Assembly (NCBI GenBank): GCA_025965815.1
Contig: JAOPWF010000796.1
Coordinates: 1-15,747 of the forward strand
Direction of reading: 5' to 3'
DNA: 15,747 nucleotides
Source of the DNA: Mycobacterium sp.
Lineage (GTDB): Bacteria > Actinomycetota > Actinomycetes > Mycobacteriales > Mycobacteriaceae
Both the position numbers and the translations under genes were made by a program. Within the stretch, counting starts at the first letter, position 1, and every line of letters starts with the position of its first letter. The notes beneath the pieces were generated by a model that worked only from the letters and a program-made list of their open reading frames with translations, was not told the origin of the DNA and ran no database searches. Shown in pieces: positions 1-6,506 of the stretch.

Positions 1-246
1 GGCGCGCGATTCGTCGTGCAGAACCATCTCTACGACGCGAATCAGACCGGCATGCTCGGCGTTGCGCGCATCGCGATGGGTTGGCCGTTGACGGGTGTCG
101 CCGCGCTGGTGACGTATCTGGCCATCCGCACCGCGCAACGGGCGCTGCACGCGCAAGAGGCCGCCGAAAAGGCGCATGCCGCCGATGCGGCTGACGTCGC
201 CGATACATCCCAGGCGTCCGAGACCACCGAGGCCCGTACCGACTGA
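1..246 (+). CDS. DUF3159 family membrane protein, C-terminal 81 residues (5' end outside window)
   Basis: The reading frame is open from the first base and stops with TGA at 244-246, so the start lies upstream of the window. The visible part begins ARFVVQNHLYDANQTG, runs through a hydrophobic segment (about GWPLTGVAALVTYLAI) and ends in an alanine/glutamate-rich, probably cytoplasmic tail. This resembles the C-terminus of the actinobacterial DUF3159 proteins (Rv2693c type), small integral membrane proteins of unknown function. In M. tuberculosis, as I recall, this gene lies next to ceoC and converges on it; here an MFS gene sits between them. Only 11 bases separate its stop from the MFS start, so the two are probably co-transcribed. 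The family call is from memory of the conserved NHLYDA..QTG segment. No biochemical role can be inferred. Confidence 0.75.
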   Translation, partial: GARFVVQNHLYDANQTGMLGVARIAMGWPLTGVAALVTYLAIRTAQRALHAQEAAEKAHAADAADVADTSQASETTEARTD

Positions 247-257
247 CGAGCATCCCG

Positions 258-1727
258 GTGACGGACCAGAATGCGACCGACCGGCCGCTCATCGCGGTCG
301 CAGTGCTCGCATCGTTCGTGGCGTTCCTCGACGGCTCAGTGGTCAACCTCGCGCTGCCCGCCATCGCCGCCGACCTCCCGCACACCGGTCTGGCCGGTCT
401 CGCCCTTCAGCAGTGGGTGGTGGACGGCTACCTGCTCGGACTCGGCGCGCTGATCCTCGTCGCGGGTGCGGTGTCGGACCAGTTCGGCAGGCTCAACGTG
501 CTGCGCACGGGGCTCGCCGTGTTCGCGGTCGCATCGGTGCTGTGCGCCGTTGCCCCGACCGGTTGGGTGCTGGTGGCCGCGCGGTGTCTGCAGGGCATCG
601 GGGCCGCCTTCCTGGTGCCCAGCTCGCTGGCGATGATCAACGCCCGCTTCTCCGGCGCCGCGCAGGCGCGCGCGATTGGGACGTGGACCGCGTGGACCGG
701 AACCGCCTTCGTCGTCGGGCCCATTCTCGGCGGAGTGCTGGTCGATGTTCTCAACTGGCGCTGGATCTTTGGGGTGAACATCGTCCCGCTGGCGGTCACG
801 ATGTACCTGACCACCAAGCTGTCGCCCACCGAGTTCGCCGGCGCCGGGTCGGGCCGCCGCGCCCGGATCGACGTCGTCGGCGCCGCGCTGAACGCCGTCG
901 GGCTCACCGGCGCCGTTTACGCGCTCATCGAGGGGCAGCGCCTTGGCTTCTCCCACCCGATCGTCGCCGCCAGCCTCACGATCGGTGTCGCGTGCCTGCT
1001 CGCCTTCCCGTGGTGGGAGCGCAGGACCGCGAATCCGATGATGCCGCTGCACATCTTCGCCGCCCGCAACTTCGCCGTCGGCAACCTCGCCACCGTGTTC
1101 CTCTACGCGGCCGTCTCGCTCGGCATGCTGATCGTGGCGCTGTTCCTGCAGGAGACCGCGGGCATGTCGGCATCCCAGGCCGGCTTCGCCACACTGCCGG
1201 TTCCGGTGCTGTCGTTCTTCCTGGCCCGCCGGTTCGGCACGCTGGCCGGACGGCACGGCCCGCGGCTGTATATGGCGGTCGGTCCGCTGGTCGCCGCCAT
1301 CGGCTTCCTGCTCATGACGACCAGCCACAGCCCGTTCAATTTCTGGCTGAACATGCTGCCCGGCCTGGTGGTGTTCGGTCTGGGCCTGACCATCACGGTG
1401 TCACCGCTCACGGCGGCCATCCTGGCGGCGGTGGACCCGGCTCAGAGCGGCATCGGTTCGGCGATCAACAATGCGATGTCCCGGATAGCCGGACTGATCG
1501 CGGTTGCCTTCACCGGCCTGATCGTCGGCGGCACAATCGATTTCGACGGCTTCCGACACGGGGCAATCGTGACCGCGGCCCTGTTCGCGATGGCCGGGGT
1601 GATCTCGGCGGTCGGCATCCGCAACGACCAGGGCGACTACGGCGGGGTGTCTCCAGTCGCCACGGCGCAGTGCCTTGACCGGGTCACGCCGCCTCCGGTG
1701 CACACCCCCGCTAGAAGCCGCCGCTAG
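258..1727 (+). CDS. MFS drug-efflux-type transporter, DHA2 (14-TM) family
   Basis: This is a 489-residue, very hydrophobic protein of the major facilitator superfamily, EmrB/QacA (DHA2) type, expected in the cytoplasmic membrane as a proton-driven exporter. Motif D1 lies at about 24-36 (LDGSVVNLALPAI), motif A at about 70-83 with DQFGR, motif B at about 107-123 (AARCLQGIGAAFLVPSS), and the antiporter motif C at about 151-163 (FVVGPILGGVLVD), followed by the usual WRWIFGVNI. Length fits 14 segments. The substrate cannot be read from sequence. The GTG at 258 is the first start giving the normal short cytoplasmic N-terminus; the Shine-Dalgarno sequence is weak. The last 20 or so residues (DRVTPPPVHTPARSRR) look like a poorly conserved extension running into the ceoC 3' end. 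The two stop codons share the palindrome CTAG. Confidence 0.85.
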   Translation: MTDQNATDRPLIAVAVLASFVAFLDGSVVNLALPAIAADLPHTGLAGLALQQWVVDGYLLGLGALILVAGAVSDQFGRLNVLRTGLAVFAVASVLCAVAPTGWVLVAARCLQGIGAAFLVPSSLAMINARFSGAAQARAIGTWTAWTGTAFVVGPILGGVLVDVLNWRWIFGVNIVPLAVTMYLTTKLSPTEFAGAGSGRRARIDVVGAALNAVGLTGAVYALIEGQRLGFSHPIVAASLTIGVACLLAFPWWERRTANPMMPLHIFAARNFAVGNLATVFLYAAVSLGMLIVALFLQETAGMSASQAGFATLPVPVLSFFLARRFGTLAGRHGPRLYMAVGPLVAAIGFLLMTTSHSPFNFWLNMLPGLVVFGLGLTITVSPLTAAILAAVDPAQSGIGSAINNAMSRIAGLIAVAFTGLIVGGTIDFDGFRHGAIVTAALFAMAGVISAVGIRNDQGDYGGVSPVATAQCLDRVTPPPVHTPARSRR

Positions 1728-2389
1728 CCTTTCGGGCGCAGCATCAACTCGCGCAGGTCATGCTCGACTTCTGCGGTGGCCACGAACAGCAACTCGTCGC
1801 CGCCCTCCAGTGGTTCGTCGGCCTGGGGCACGATGACCCGGGGGCCGCGCAAGATCGTCACCAGCGTGGCGTCGCGCGGCAGTTCGAGCTTGCGGACCGG
1901 CCGTCCGCCCCACGGTGTGTCGTCGGGCAGCGTGATCTCGACCAAATTGGCGTGGCCCTTGCGGAACTGGATGAGCCGCACCAGATCGCCGACCGCGACG
2001 GCCTCTTCGACCAGCGAGGCCAGCATCCGGGGGGTGGACACCGCGACGTCGACGCCCCAGGCCTCGTCGAACAGCCACTCATTGCGGGGGTCGTTGACCC
2101 GCGCGACCACGCGCTGCACCGCGAATTCCGTCTTGGCCAGCAGGCTGACCACTACATTGGCCTTGTCGTCGCCCGTCGCGGCGATCACAACGTCGAACTC
2201 CTCGAGATGCACCGATTCGAGCAGGCTCAGCTCGCAGGCGTCGCCGAGTCGCCAGTGGGCGGCGGGAATGGCGTCCACATCGAGGTGCTCGGGATTGCGC
2301 TCGAGCAGGGTGACGTCGTGGGCGTTCTCCACCAGTTCGCGGGCAATCGAACGGCCTACCGCGCCTGCCCCGGCGATCGCCACCTTCAT
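1724..2389 (-). CDS. ceoC: Trk-type K+ uptake regulatory protein CeoC (TrkB-like, RCK domain)
   Basis: This 221-residue cytoplasmic protein has an RCK_N Rossmann domain (about 1-120, GAGAVG at 7-12 and acidic E30 at the end of beta-2, the NAD(H) pattern) and an RCK_C/TrkA_C domain (about 135-218). The family gates or regulates Trk/Ktr-type K+ channels and transporters in response to nucleotides. NDPRNEWLF and the VSTPRMLASLVEEAV segment closely match M. tuberculosis Rv2692 as I remember it. I chose ATG at 2389 because GAGGA (2401-2397) precedes it by 7 bases; an in-frame TTG at 2410 is less likely. The start overlaps the stop of the second 10-codon mini-ORF as ATGA, so translation may be coupled to ceoB through the tandem repeat. 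The 3' end overlaps the MFS gene by four bases. Confidence 0.93.
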   Translation of the reverse strand: MKVAIAGAGAVGRSIARELVENAHDVTLLERNPEHLDVDAIPAAHWRLGDACELSLLESVHLEEFDVVIAATGDDKANVVVSLLAKTEFAVQRVVARVNDPRNEWLFDEAWGVDVAVSTPRMLASLVEEAVAVGDLVRLIQFRKGHANLVEITLPDDTPWGGRPVRKLELPRDATLVTILRGPRVIVPQADEPLEGGDELLFVATAEVEHDLRELMLRPKG

Positions 2390-2418
2390 CGCCCGATCCT
2401 CTTCGCGCAAGCGCTCAT
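2386..2418 (-). CDS. Mini-ORF 2 in the ceoB-ceoC repeat (10 codons, MSACAKRIGR)
   Basis: ATG at 2418-2416 overlaps the stop of mini-ORF 1, and the frame closes with TGA at 2388-2386, which overlaps the ceoC ATG (2389-2387) as ATGA. The first six residues are identical to those of mini-ORF 1 because both start inside the repeat. The GAGGA inside this mini-ORF is also the Shine-Dalgarno sequence of ceoC, so translating it would expose or occupy that site. Confidence 0.3.
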   Translation of the reverse strand: MSACAKRIGR

Positions 2419-2452
2419 CATCGCCCCTCGCTCTTCGCGCAAGCGCTCATCA
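2399..2452 (-). repeat. Tandem 22-base direct repeat (32-base period) between ceoB and ceoC, MIRU-like
   Basis: Two identical 22-base copies lie at 2431-2452 and 2399-2420, 32 bases apart. Read on the minus strand each begins TGATGAGCGCTTGCGCGA and ends AGAG. The first copy contains the ceoB stop codon; the second ends just before ceoC. Each copy supplies a TGATG stop/start overlap and a purine-rich GAAGAG that can act as ribosome-binding site for the next start. Overlapping start and stop codons inside a polycistronic spacer are the hallmark of mycobacterial interspersed repetitive units (MIRUs), but these units are shorter than classical 46-101 base MIRUs, so MIRU-like is an inference. Confidence 0.75.
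2418..2450 (-). CDS. Mini-ORF 1 in the ceoB-ceoC repeat (10 codons, MSACAKSEGR)
   Basis: ATG at 2450-2448 shares its A with the ceoB stop TGA (2452-2450), and the frame closes with TGA at 2420-2418. That stop in turn shares its A with the start of mini-ORF 2. The peptide carries no recognisable domain. Its likely role, if translated, is to pass ribosomes from ceoB towards ceoC rather than to make a functional product. Existence as a translated ORF is an inference from the start/stop geometry alone. Confidence 0.3.
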   Translation of the reverse strand: MSACAKSEGR

Positions 2453-3127
2453 ATGCCCCGACTCGCTGTCGTCGCCGGGCGGCAGCGCGGCGATGGCCAT
2501 GGCCTCCGCGGCATGCCCCGAGATCGCCGCCATGTACACCTGATCACTGGCCTGAATGATCGTCTTCGGCTCCGGCAGCTGTCCGCTGCCGAATCGGATC
2601 ATGAACGCGACCCGGGCGCCGGTGGCCGCCTCCAGTTCGGTGACCCGGTGGCCCACCCAGTCCTCGTGCAGCGCCACCTCGGCCACCGCGACATTGCCGG
2701 TGGGGTCACGCCATTTTGTGGTCTCGGTCTCCCTGGTCAACACGTTGAGGAGCCGGTCGGTGGTCCACGGAACGGTCGCCACGGTCGGGATGCCGAGTCG
2801 TTCGTACACCGCAGCGCGCTTGGCGTCGTAGATGCGCGCCACCACCCGCTGGATGCCGAACGTCTCCCGCGCGACCCGCGCGGAGATGATGTTGGAGTTG
2901 TCGCCGGAGGACACCGCGGCAAACGCGCCGGCGTCCTCGATGCCGGCGCGCAGCAGCACGTCGCGGTCGAAACCCATGCCCAGCACGCGTTCTCCGCTGA
3001 ACTCCGGGCTGAGCCGGTAGAAGGCGGTGCTGTCGCGGTCGATGACCGCCACGTCGTGCCCGATCCGGGACAGGGCGTCGGCCAGCGATGCCCCCACCCG
3101 GCCACAACCCATAACCACTACCCGCAC
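2450..3127 (-). CDS. ceoB: Trk-type K+ uptake regulatory protein CeoB (TrkA-like, RCK domain)
   Basis: This 225-residue cytoplasmic protein has the RCK architecture: Rossmann RCK_N at about 1-130 with GCGRVG at 7-12 and D30 closing beta-2 (NAD-binding), then RCK_C at about 141-205. VSSGDNSNIISARVARE and VPWTTDRLLNVLTRET are strongly mycobacterial CeoB-like (Rv2691). It is expected to bind a membrane K+ transporter and gate it. I chose GTG at 3127 because AAAGGA (3139-3134) lies 6 bases upstream and the Rossmann strand then starts at residue 2. An upstream extension of 31 residues is possible but looks non-coding. It is the first gene of a ceoB-ceoC operon and is divergent from the KimA-like importer across 143 bases. 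Confidence 0.93.
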   Translation of the reverse strand: MRVVVMGCGRVGASLADALSRIGHDVAVIDRDSTAFYRLSPEFSGERVLGMGFDRDVLLRAGIEDAGAFAAVSSGDNSNIISARVARETFGIQRVVARIYDAKRAAVYERLGIPTVATVPWTTDRLLNVLTRETETTKWRDPTGNVAVAEVALHEDWVGHRVTELEAATGARVAFMIRFGSGQLPEPKTIIQASDQVYMAAISGHAAEAMAIAALPPGDDSESGH

Positions 3128-3154
3128 CTGCAGTCCTTTCGGCTGGGTTGTGCC

Positions 3155-3173
3155 GTCGACCGGCCGGCTCGAC
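3155..3173. promoter_or_regulatory. Imperfect inverted repeat in the ceoB leader
   Basis: GTCGA (3155-3159) and TCGAC (3169-3173) flank a CGGCCG core that is one base off centre. It lies 28-46 bases upstream of the ceoB start, within its probable 5' UTR. It could be an operator or a weak hairpin, but in DNA this GC-rich such arrangements arise easily by chance. Confidence 0.2.
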
Positions 3174-3230
3174 ATCAAACGGCGACCGGCGGCGGCATTC
3201 CAATGGAGCGCCAGAATCACCGCACTCGGA

Positions 3231-3236
3231 ACGCTA
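3231..3236 (-). promoter_or_regulatory. ceoB: Candidate -10 hexamer for ceoB (TAGCGT)
   Basis: Reading leftwards, TAGCGT matches the mycobacterial TANNNT -10 pattern and would start a transcript near 3224 with a leader of about 97 bases. No convincing -35 element is visible. It is the only TANNNT I saw on this strand in the intergenic region, and it lies back to back with the hexamer of the divergent importer gene. Confidence 0.3.
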
Positions 3237-3256
3237 CAGCCATCCCGTCATGCGTT

Positions 3257-3262
3257 TACTCT
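3257..3262 (+). promoter_or_regulatory. Candidate -10 hexamer (TACTCT) for a leaderless kimA-like mRNA
   Basis: TACTCT matches TANNNT and is followed by 8 bases and then the GTG at 3271. No Shine-Dalgarno sequence precedes that GTG. Transcription starting on the GTG would give a leaderless mRNA, which is common in mycobacteria. No clear -35 element is seen. Confidence 0.5.
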
Positions 3263-3270
3263 TGGCTCTC

Positions 3271-5265
3271 GTGTCCAAGCTTTCGACCGCCGCGCGCCGG
3301 CTGGTTATCGGCCGGCCCTTCCGCAGCGACAGCTTGGGCCACACTTTGCTGCCCAAGCGGATCGCCCTGCCGGTCTTCGCTTCGGACGCGATGTCGTCGG
3401 TTGCCTACGCCCCGGAGGAAATCTTCCTGGTGCTCTCGGTCGCCGGGCTCTCCGCCTATGCGATGACGCCGTGGATCGGCCTGGCGGTGGCCGCGGTGAT
3501 GCTGGTCGTGGTGGCCAGCTACCGGCAGAACGTGCACGCCTATCCGTCGGGCGGCGGTGACTACGAGGTCGTCACCACCAACCTCGGGCCGACCGCCGGA
3601 TTGACGGTGGCGAGCGCGCTGCTGGTGGATTACGTGCTGACCGTGGCGGTGTCGATGGCGTCGGCGATGTCGAATATCGGTTCGGCGGTGCCGTTCGTCG
3701 CGCAGCACAAGGTGCTGTTCGCAGTCGCGGCGATCGTCCTTCTGACTGCGGCCAATCTGCGCGGCATCCGGGAATCCGGTACCGCCTTCGCCATCCCGAC
3801 CTACGCATTCATCGGCGGGATGTTCATCATGTTGGGCTGGGGTCTGTTCCAGATCTACGTGCTGGGCGACAACCTGCGGGCGGAATCGGCAGGCTTCGAG
3901 ATGCACTCGGAGCACGGCGATGTCATGGGATTCGCGTTGGTTTTCCTGGTGGCGCGGGCCTTTTCGTCCGGCTGCGCGGCGCTGACCGGGGTCGAGGCGA
4001 TCAGCAACGGGGTGCCGGCGTTCCGAAAGCCGAAGTCCCGCAACGCCGCTACCACACTGTTGATGTTGGGCACCATCGCAGTCACCCTCATTATGGGCAT
4101 CATCGTGCTGGCCGAGAAGACCGGGGTGAAGATCGCCGAACGCCCGCAAGAGCAACTCGTCGGCGCGCCCCCGGACTACCACCAGAAGACCCTGGTCGCG
4201 CAGCTAGCCGATGCGGTGTTCGATAACTTCACCCTGGGTCTGTGGCTCATCACCGCGGTGACCGCGCTGATCCTGGTGCTCGCCGCCAACACCGCGTTCA
4301 ACGGCTTCCCGGTGCTGGGGTCGATTCTGGCCCAGGACCGTTACCTGCCACGTCAGCTGCATACCCGCGGTGACCGGTTGGCGTTCTCCAACGGCATCCT
4401 CTTCCTGGCGTTCGCCGCGATCGCGTTCATCGTCGCGTTCCGGGCCGAGGTCACCGCGCTGATCCAGCTCTACATCGTAGGGGTGTTCGTCTCGTTCACC
4501 CTCAGCCAGATCGGCATGGTGCGGCACTGGACGCGGTTGTTGCGCACTGAAACCGACCCCGTCATTCGGCGCAAGATGATGCGCTCACGGGTGGTCAACA
4601 CGATCGGTTTCATCTCAACCGGATCGGTGCTGCTGGTCGTGCTGGTCACCAAGTTCGTCGCCGGGGCATGGATCGCCATCGTCGCGATGACGAGTTTGTT
4701 CGTCATCATGAAGTTGATCCGTAAGCACTACGACACCGTCGCCCGTGAGCTGCAGCAGCAGGCCGCCGAGGAGGGCGAGATGGTGCTGCCCAGCCGTAAC
4801 CACGCGCTGGTGCTGGTCTCCAAACTGCATCTGCCGACGATGCGTGCGCTGGCCTACGCCCGTGCCACCAGGCCCGACATGCTCGAGGCGATCACCGTGA
4901 ACGTCGACGATGCGGAGACCCGCGAGCTGGTGCACAGATGGGAGGACAGCGATATCACCGTGCCGCTGAAGGTGATCGCGTCGCCCTACCGGGAGATCAC
5001 CCGCCCGGTGCTGGATTACGTCAAACGGGTCAGCAAGGAGTCGCCGCGGACAGTGGTGACCGTCTTCATTCCGGAATACGTGGTTGGGCACTGGTGGGAG
5101 CAGGTGCTGCACAACCAGAGTGCGTTGCGGCTCAAGGGCCGACTCCTGTTCATGCCGAATGTGATGGTGACATCGGTTCCCTGGCAGCTGAGTTCGTCGG
5201 ACCGGCTCAAGACGCTGCAGCCGCACAGTGCACCCGGTGACGCGCGTCGGGGTTTCCTGGATTGA
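3271..5265 (+). CDS. KimA-like APC-superfamily K+ importer with C-terminal UspA-like domain
   Basis: This 664-residue membrane protein (M. tuberculosis Rv2690c type, usually annotated APC permease) resembles KimA, the KUP-type H+/K+ symporter of Bacillus subtilis. The membrane domain covers about 31-480. SDAMSSVAYAPEE places D39 and Y46 seven residues apart, and DYVLTVAVS places D120, Y121 and S128; from memory these correspond to KimA K+-site residues D36, Y43, D117, Y118 and S125 with a constant offset of three. TGVEAISNGVPAF includes E242. The soluble C-terminal domain (about 509-642) shows VLVS..., RWED, SPYR, HWWEQVLHNQS and VTSVPWQL, as in KimA. I chose GTG at 3271 because the conserved N-terminus SKLSTAARRLVIGRPF begins there; ATG at 3250 would add seven residues. 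It is divergent from ceoB. The K+ substrate is inferred from homology. Confidence 0.85.
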   Translation: MSKLSTAARRLVIGRPFRSDSLGHTLLPKRIALPVFASDAMSSVAYAPEEIFLVLSVAGLSAYAMTPWIGLAVAAVMLVVVASYRQNVHAYPSGGGDYEVVTTNLGPTAGLTVASALLVDYVLTVAVSMASAMSNIGSAVPFVAQHKVLFAVAAIVLLTAANLRGIRESGTAFAIPTYAFIGGMFIMLGWGLFQIYVLGDNLRAESAGFEMHSEHGDVMGFALVFLVARAFSSGCAALTGVEAISNGVPAFRKPKSRNAATTLLMLGTIAVTLIMGIIVLAEKTGVKIAERPQEQLVGAPPDYHQKTLVAQLADAVFDNFTLGLWLITAVTALILVLAANTAFNGFPVLGSILAQDRYLPRQLHTRGDRLAFSNGILFLAFAAIAFIVAFRAEVTALIQLYIVGVFVSFTLSQIGMVRHWTRLLRTETDPVIRRKMMRSRVVNTIGFISTGSVLLVVLVTKFVAGAWIAIVAMTSLFVIMKLIRKHYDTVARELQQQAAEEGEMVLPSRNHALVLVSKLHLPTMRALAYARATRPDMLEAITVNVDDAETRELVHRWEDSDITVPLKVIASPYREITRPVLDYVKRVSKESPRTVVTVFIPEYVVGHWWEQVLHNQSALRLKGRLLFMPNVMVTSVPWQLSSSDRLKTLQPHSAPGDARRGFLD

Positions 5266-6497
5266 CCGACATGACGATCGCCGAGAAGGCGCCTACCGAG
5301 CTCACCCTGACCACCGGGGCACCGGCCAACGGCGGCAGCTGCGTGGCGCGCCATGAGGGCCGGGTGGTGTTCGTCCGCTACGCGCTGCCCGGGGAGAGGG
5401 TGCGGGTCCGCGTCACCGGTGACCGCGGTTCGTATTGGCACGCCGAGGTCGTCGAGGTCATCGAACCGTCCGCAGACCGGGTCGATCCGCTGTGTCCGAT
5501 CGCCGGGGTCGACGGCGCCGGCTGCTGTGACCTGGCGTTCGCCGATCCGGCCGCCGCCCGCAGGCTCAAGGGCGAGGTGGTCGCCAACCAACTCGAGCGG
5601 CTCGGCGGCTATAAGTGGGGCCACGACGGGGCCCAACCGTCGGCCGAGCCGGTCGAAACGGGTCAGGCCACCGGCTGGCGTACCCGGGTGCGCCTCGATG
5701 TCGGCCCCGACGGCCGCGCGGGTTTCCACCGCTACCACAGCGCCGACCTGGTCACCGACCTGTGCTGCGGCCAATTGCCACCCGGAATGCTCGACGGGCT
5801 GGACAGCGGTGAATGGCCGGCCGGTGCCGAGCTGCACGTGGCCCTCGACGACGACAGCGAACGGCACGTGGTGCGCACCGGGCCGAAGAACCGCGACCGC
5901 AAGGGGTCCACCCAGATCGTCGAGGGCGGCTATGAGGCGGTGCAGCGGGTCGGTAACCGGCTCTGGCGGGTGCCGGTTACCGCGTTCTGGCAGGCCCACC
6001 GCGACGCGGCGCGGATGTACAGCGAGCTGCTGGCCGGCTGGTCGCAGCTGAGCGCCGGGATGACCGCCTGGGATCTCTACGGCGGGGCTGGCGTGTTCGC
6101 CGCCGTGCTGGGTGAGTCCGTCGGCGACACCGGGCATGTTCTGACTGTCGACACCTCGCGCGGTGCGTCGCGGGCGGCCCGTAGCGCGCTGGCCGACCTG
6201 CCCCAGGTGGAGGTCGTCACGGATTCGGTGCGCCGCGCACTGTCCACCCAGCGCCGTCGTGCCGACCTGGCGGTCCTCGACCCGCCGCGGTCCGGGGCCG
6301 GCCGCGAGGTGATCGACCTGCTGGCCGCCGCCGAGGTCCCACGGGTCGTCCACATCGGCTGTGAGGCAGCCTCTTTCGCCAGGGACATCGGCCTCTACCG
6401 CAAGCACGGCTACACCGTCGAGGACATCCGGGTGTTCGACTCGTTCCCGTTGACGCACCACATCGAGTGCGTCGCGCTGGTGACCCGCGGAAACTAG
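5262..6497 (+). CDS. TrmA/RumA-family RNA m5U methyltransferase with TRAM domain
   Basis: This 411-residue protein is an S-adenosylmethionine-dependent uracil-5 methyltransferase acting on tRNA or rRNA (Rv2689c type). An N-terminal TRAM domain (about 10-70, VRYALPGERVRVRV) is followed by a cysteine-bearing region and the Rossmann methyltransferase domain. Visible motifs are FWQAH at 242-246, the SAM loop LYGGAGVF at 272-279, DPPRSGAG at 340-347, the nucleophile region HIGCEAA with C367, and THHIECVAL with the general base E402. Two oddities: the usual catalytic Cys-Asn-Pro reads C-E-A, and the Fe-S cysteines (C78, C88, C89, C168/C169) do not follow the classical spacing. TTG at 5262 overlaps the importer stop as TTGA; ATG at 5271 is an equally possible start. 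The overlap suggests co-transcription with the importer. The exact RNA target cannot be told. Confidence 0.85.
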   Translation: MTDMTIAEKAPTELTLTTGAPANGGSCVARHEGRVVFVRYALPGERVRVRVTGDRGSYWHAEVVEVIEPSADRVDPLCPIAGVDGAGCCDLAFADPAAARRLKGEVVANQLERLGGYKWGHDGAQPSAEPVETGQATGWRTRVRLDVGPDGRAGFHRYHSADLVTDLCCGQLPPGMLDGLDSGEWPAGAELHVALDDDSERHVVRTGPKNRDRKGSTQIVEGGYEAVQRVGNRLWRVPVTAFWQAHRDAARMYSELLAGWSQLSAGMTAWDLYGGAGVFAAVLGESVGDTGHVLTVDTSRGASRAARSALADLPQVEVVTDSVRRALSTQRRRADLAVLDPPRSGAGREVIDLLAAAEVPRVVHIGCEAASFARDIGLYRKHGYTVEDIRVFDSFPLTHHIECVALVTRGN

Positions 6498-6500
6498 GCT
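6495..6500 (+). promoter_or_regulatory. nhaA: Candidate -10 hexamer (TAGGCT) for a leaderless nhaA mRNA, overlapping a stop codon
   Basis: TAGGCT fits TANNNT. Its first three bases are the TAG stop of the methyltransferase gene, and it is followed by six bases and the nhaA ATG at 6507. There is no good Shine-Dalgarno sequence. The geometry equals that of the dxs start in this window. Confidence 0.45.
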
Positions 6501-6506
6501 CGACCG

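Noticed and set aside
176..1678. A 500-codon plus-strand frame overlapping the MFS gene in another register
   Set aside because: The product is Arg/Pro/Gly-rich with no membrane pattern, whereas the 258-1727 frame has all MFS motifs.
2399..2452. A CRISPR-like interpretation of the two direct repeats
   Set aside because: There are only two copies with a 10-base spacer, no cas genes, and a clear start/stop-codon logic linked to the flanking genes.
3148..3270. An N-terminal extension of 41 residues on the KimA-like protein
   Set aside because: The extra residues are unlike a membrane-protein N-terminus and lie in the promoter region; the conserved sequence starts at 3271.
1760..3466. A 568-codon plus-strand frame opposite ceoC and ceoB
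   Set aside because: It is antisense to two well-conserved RCK proteins and shows no domain pattern of its own.
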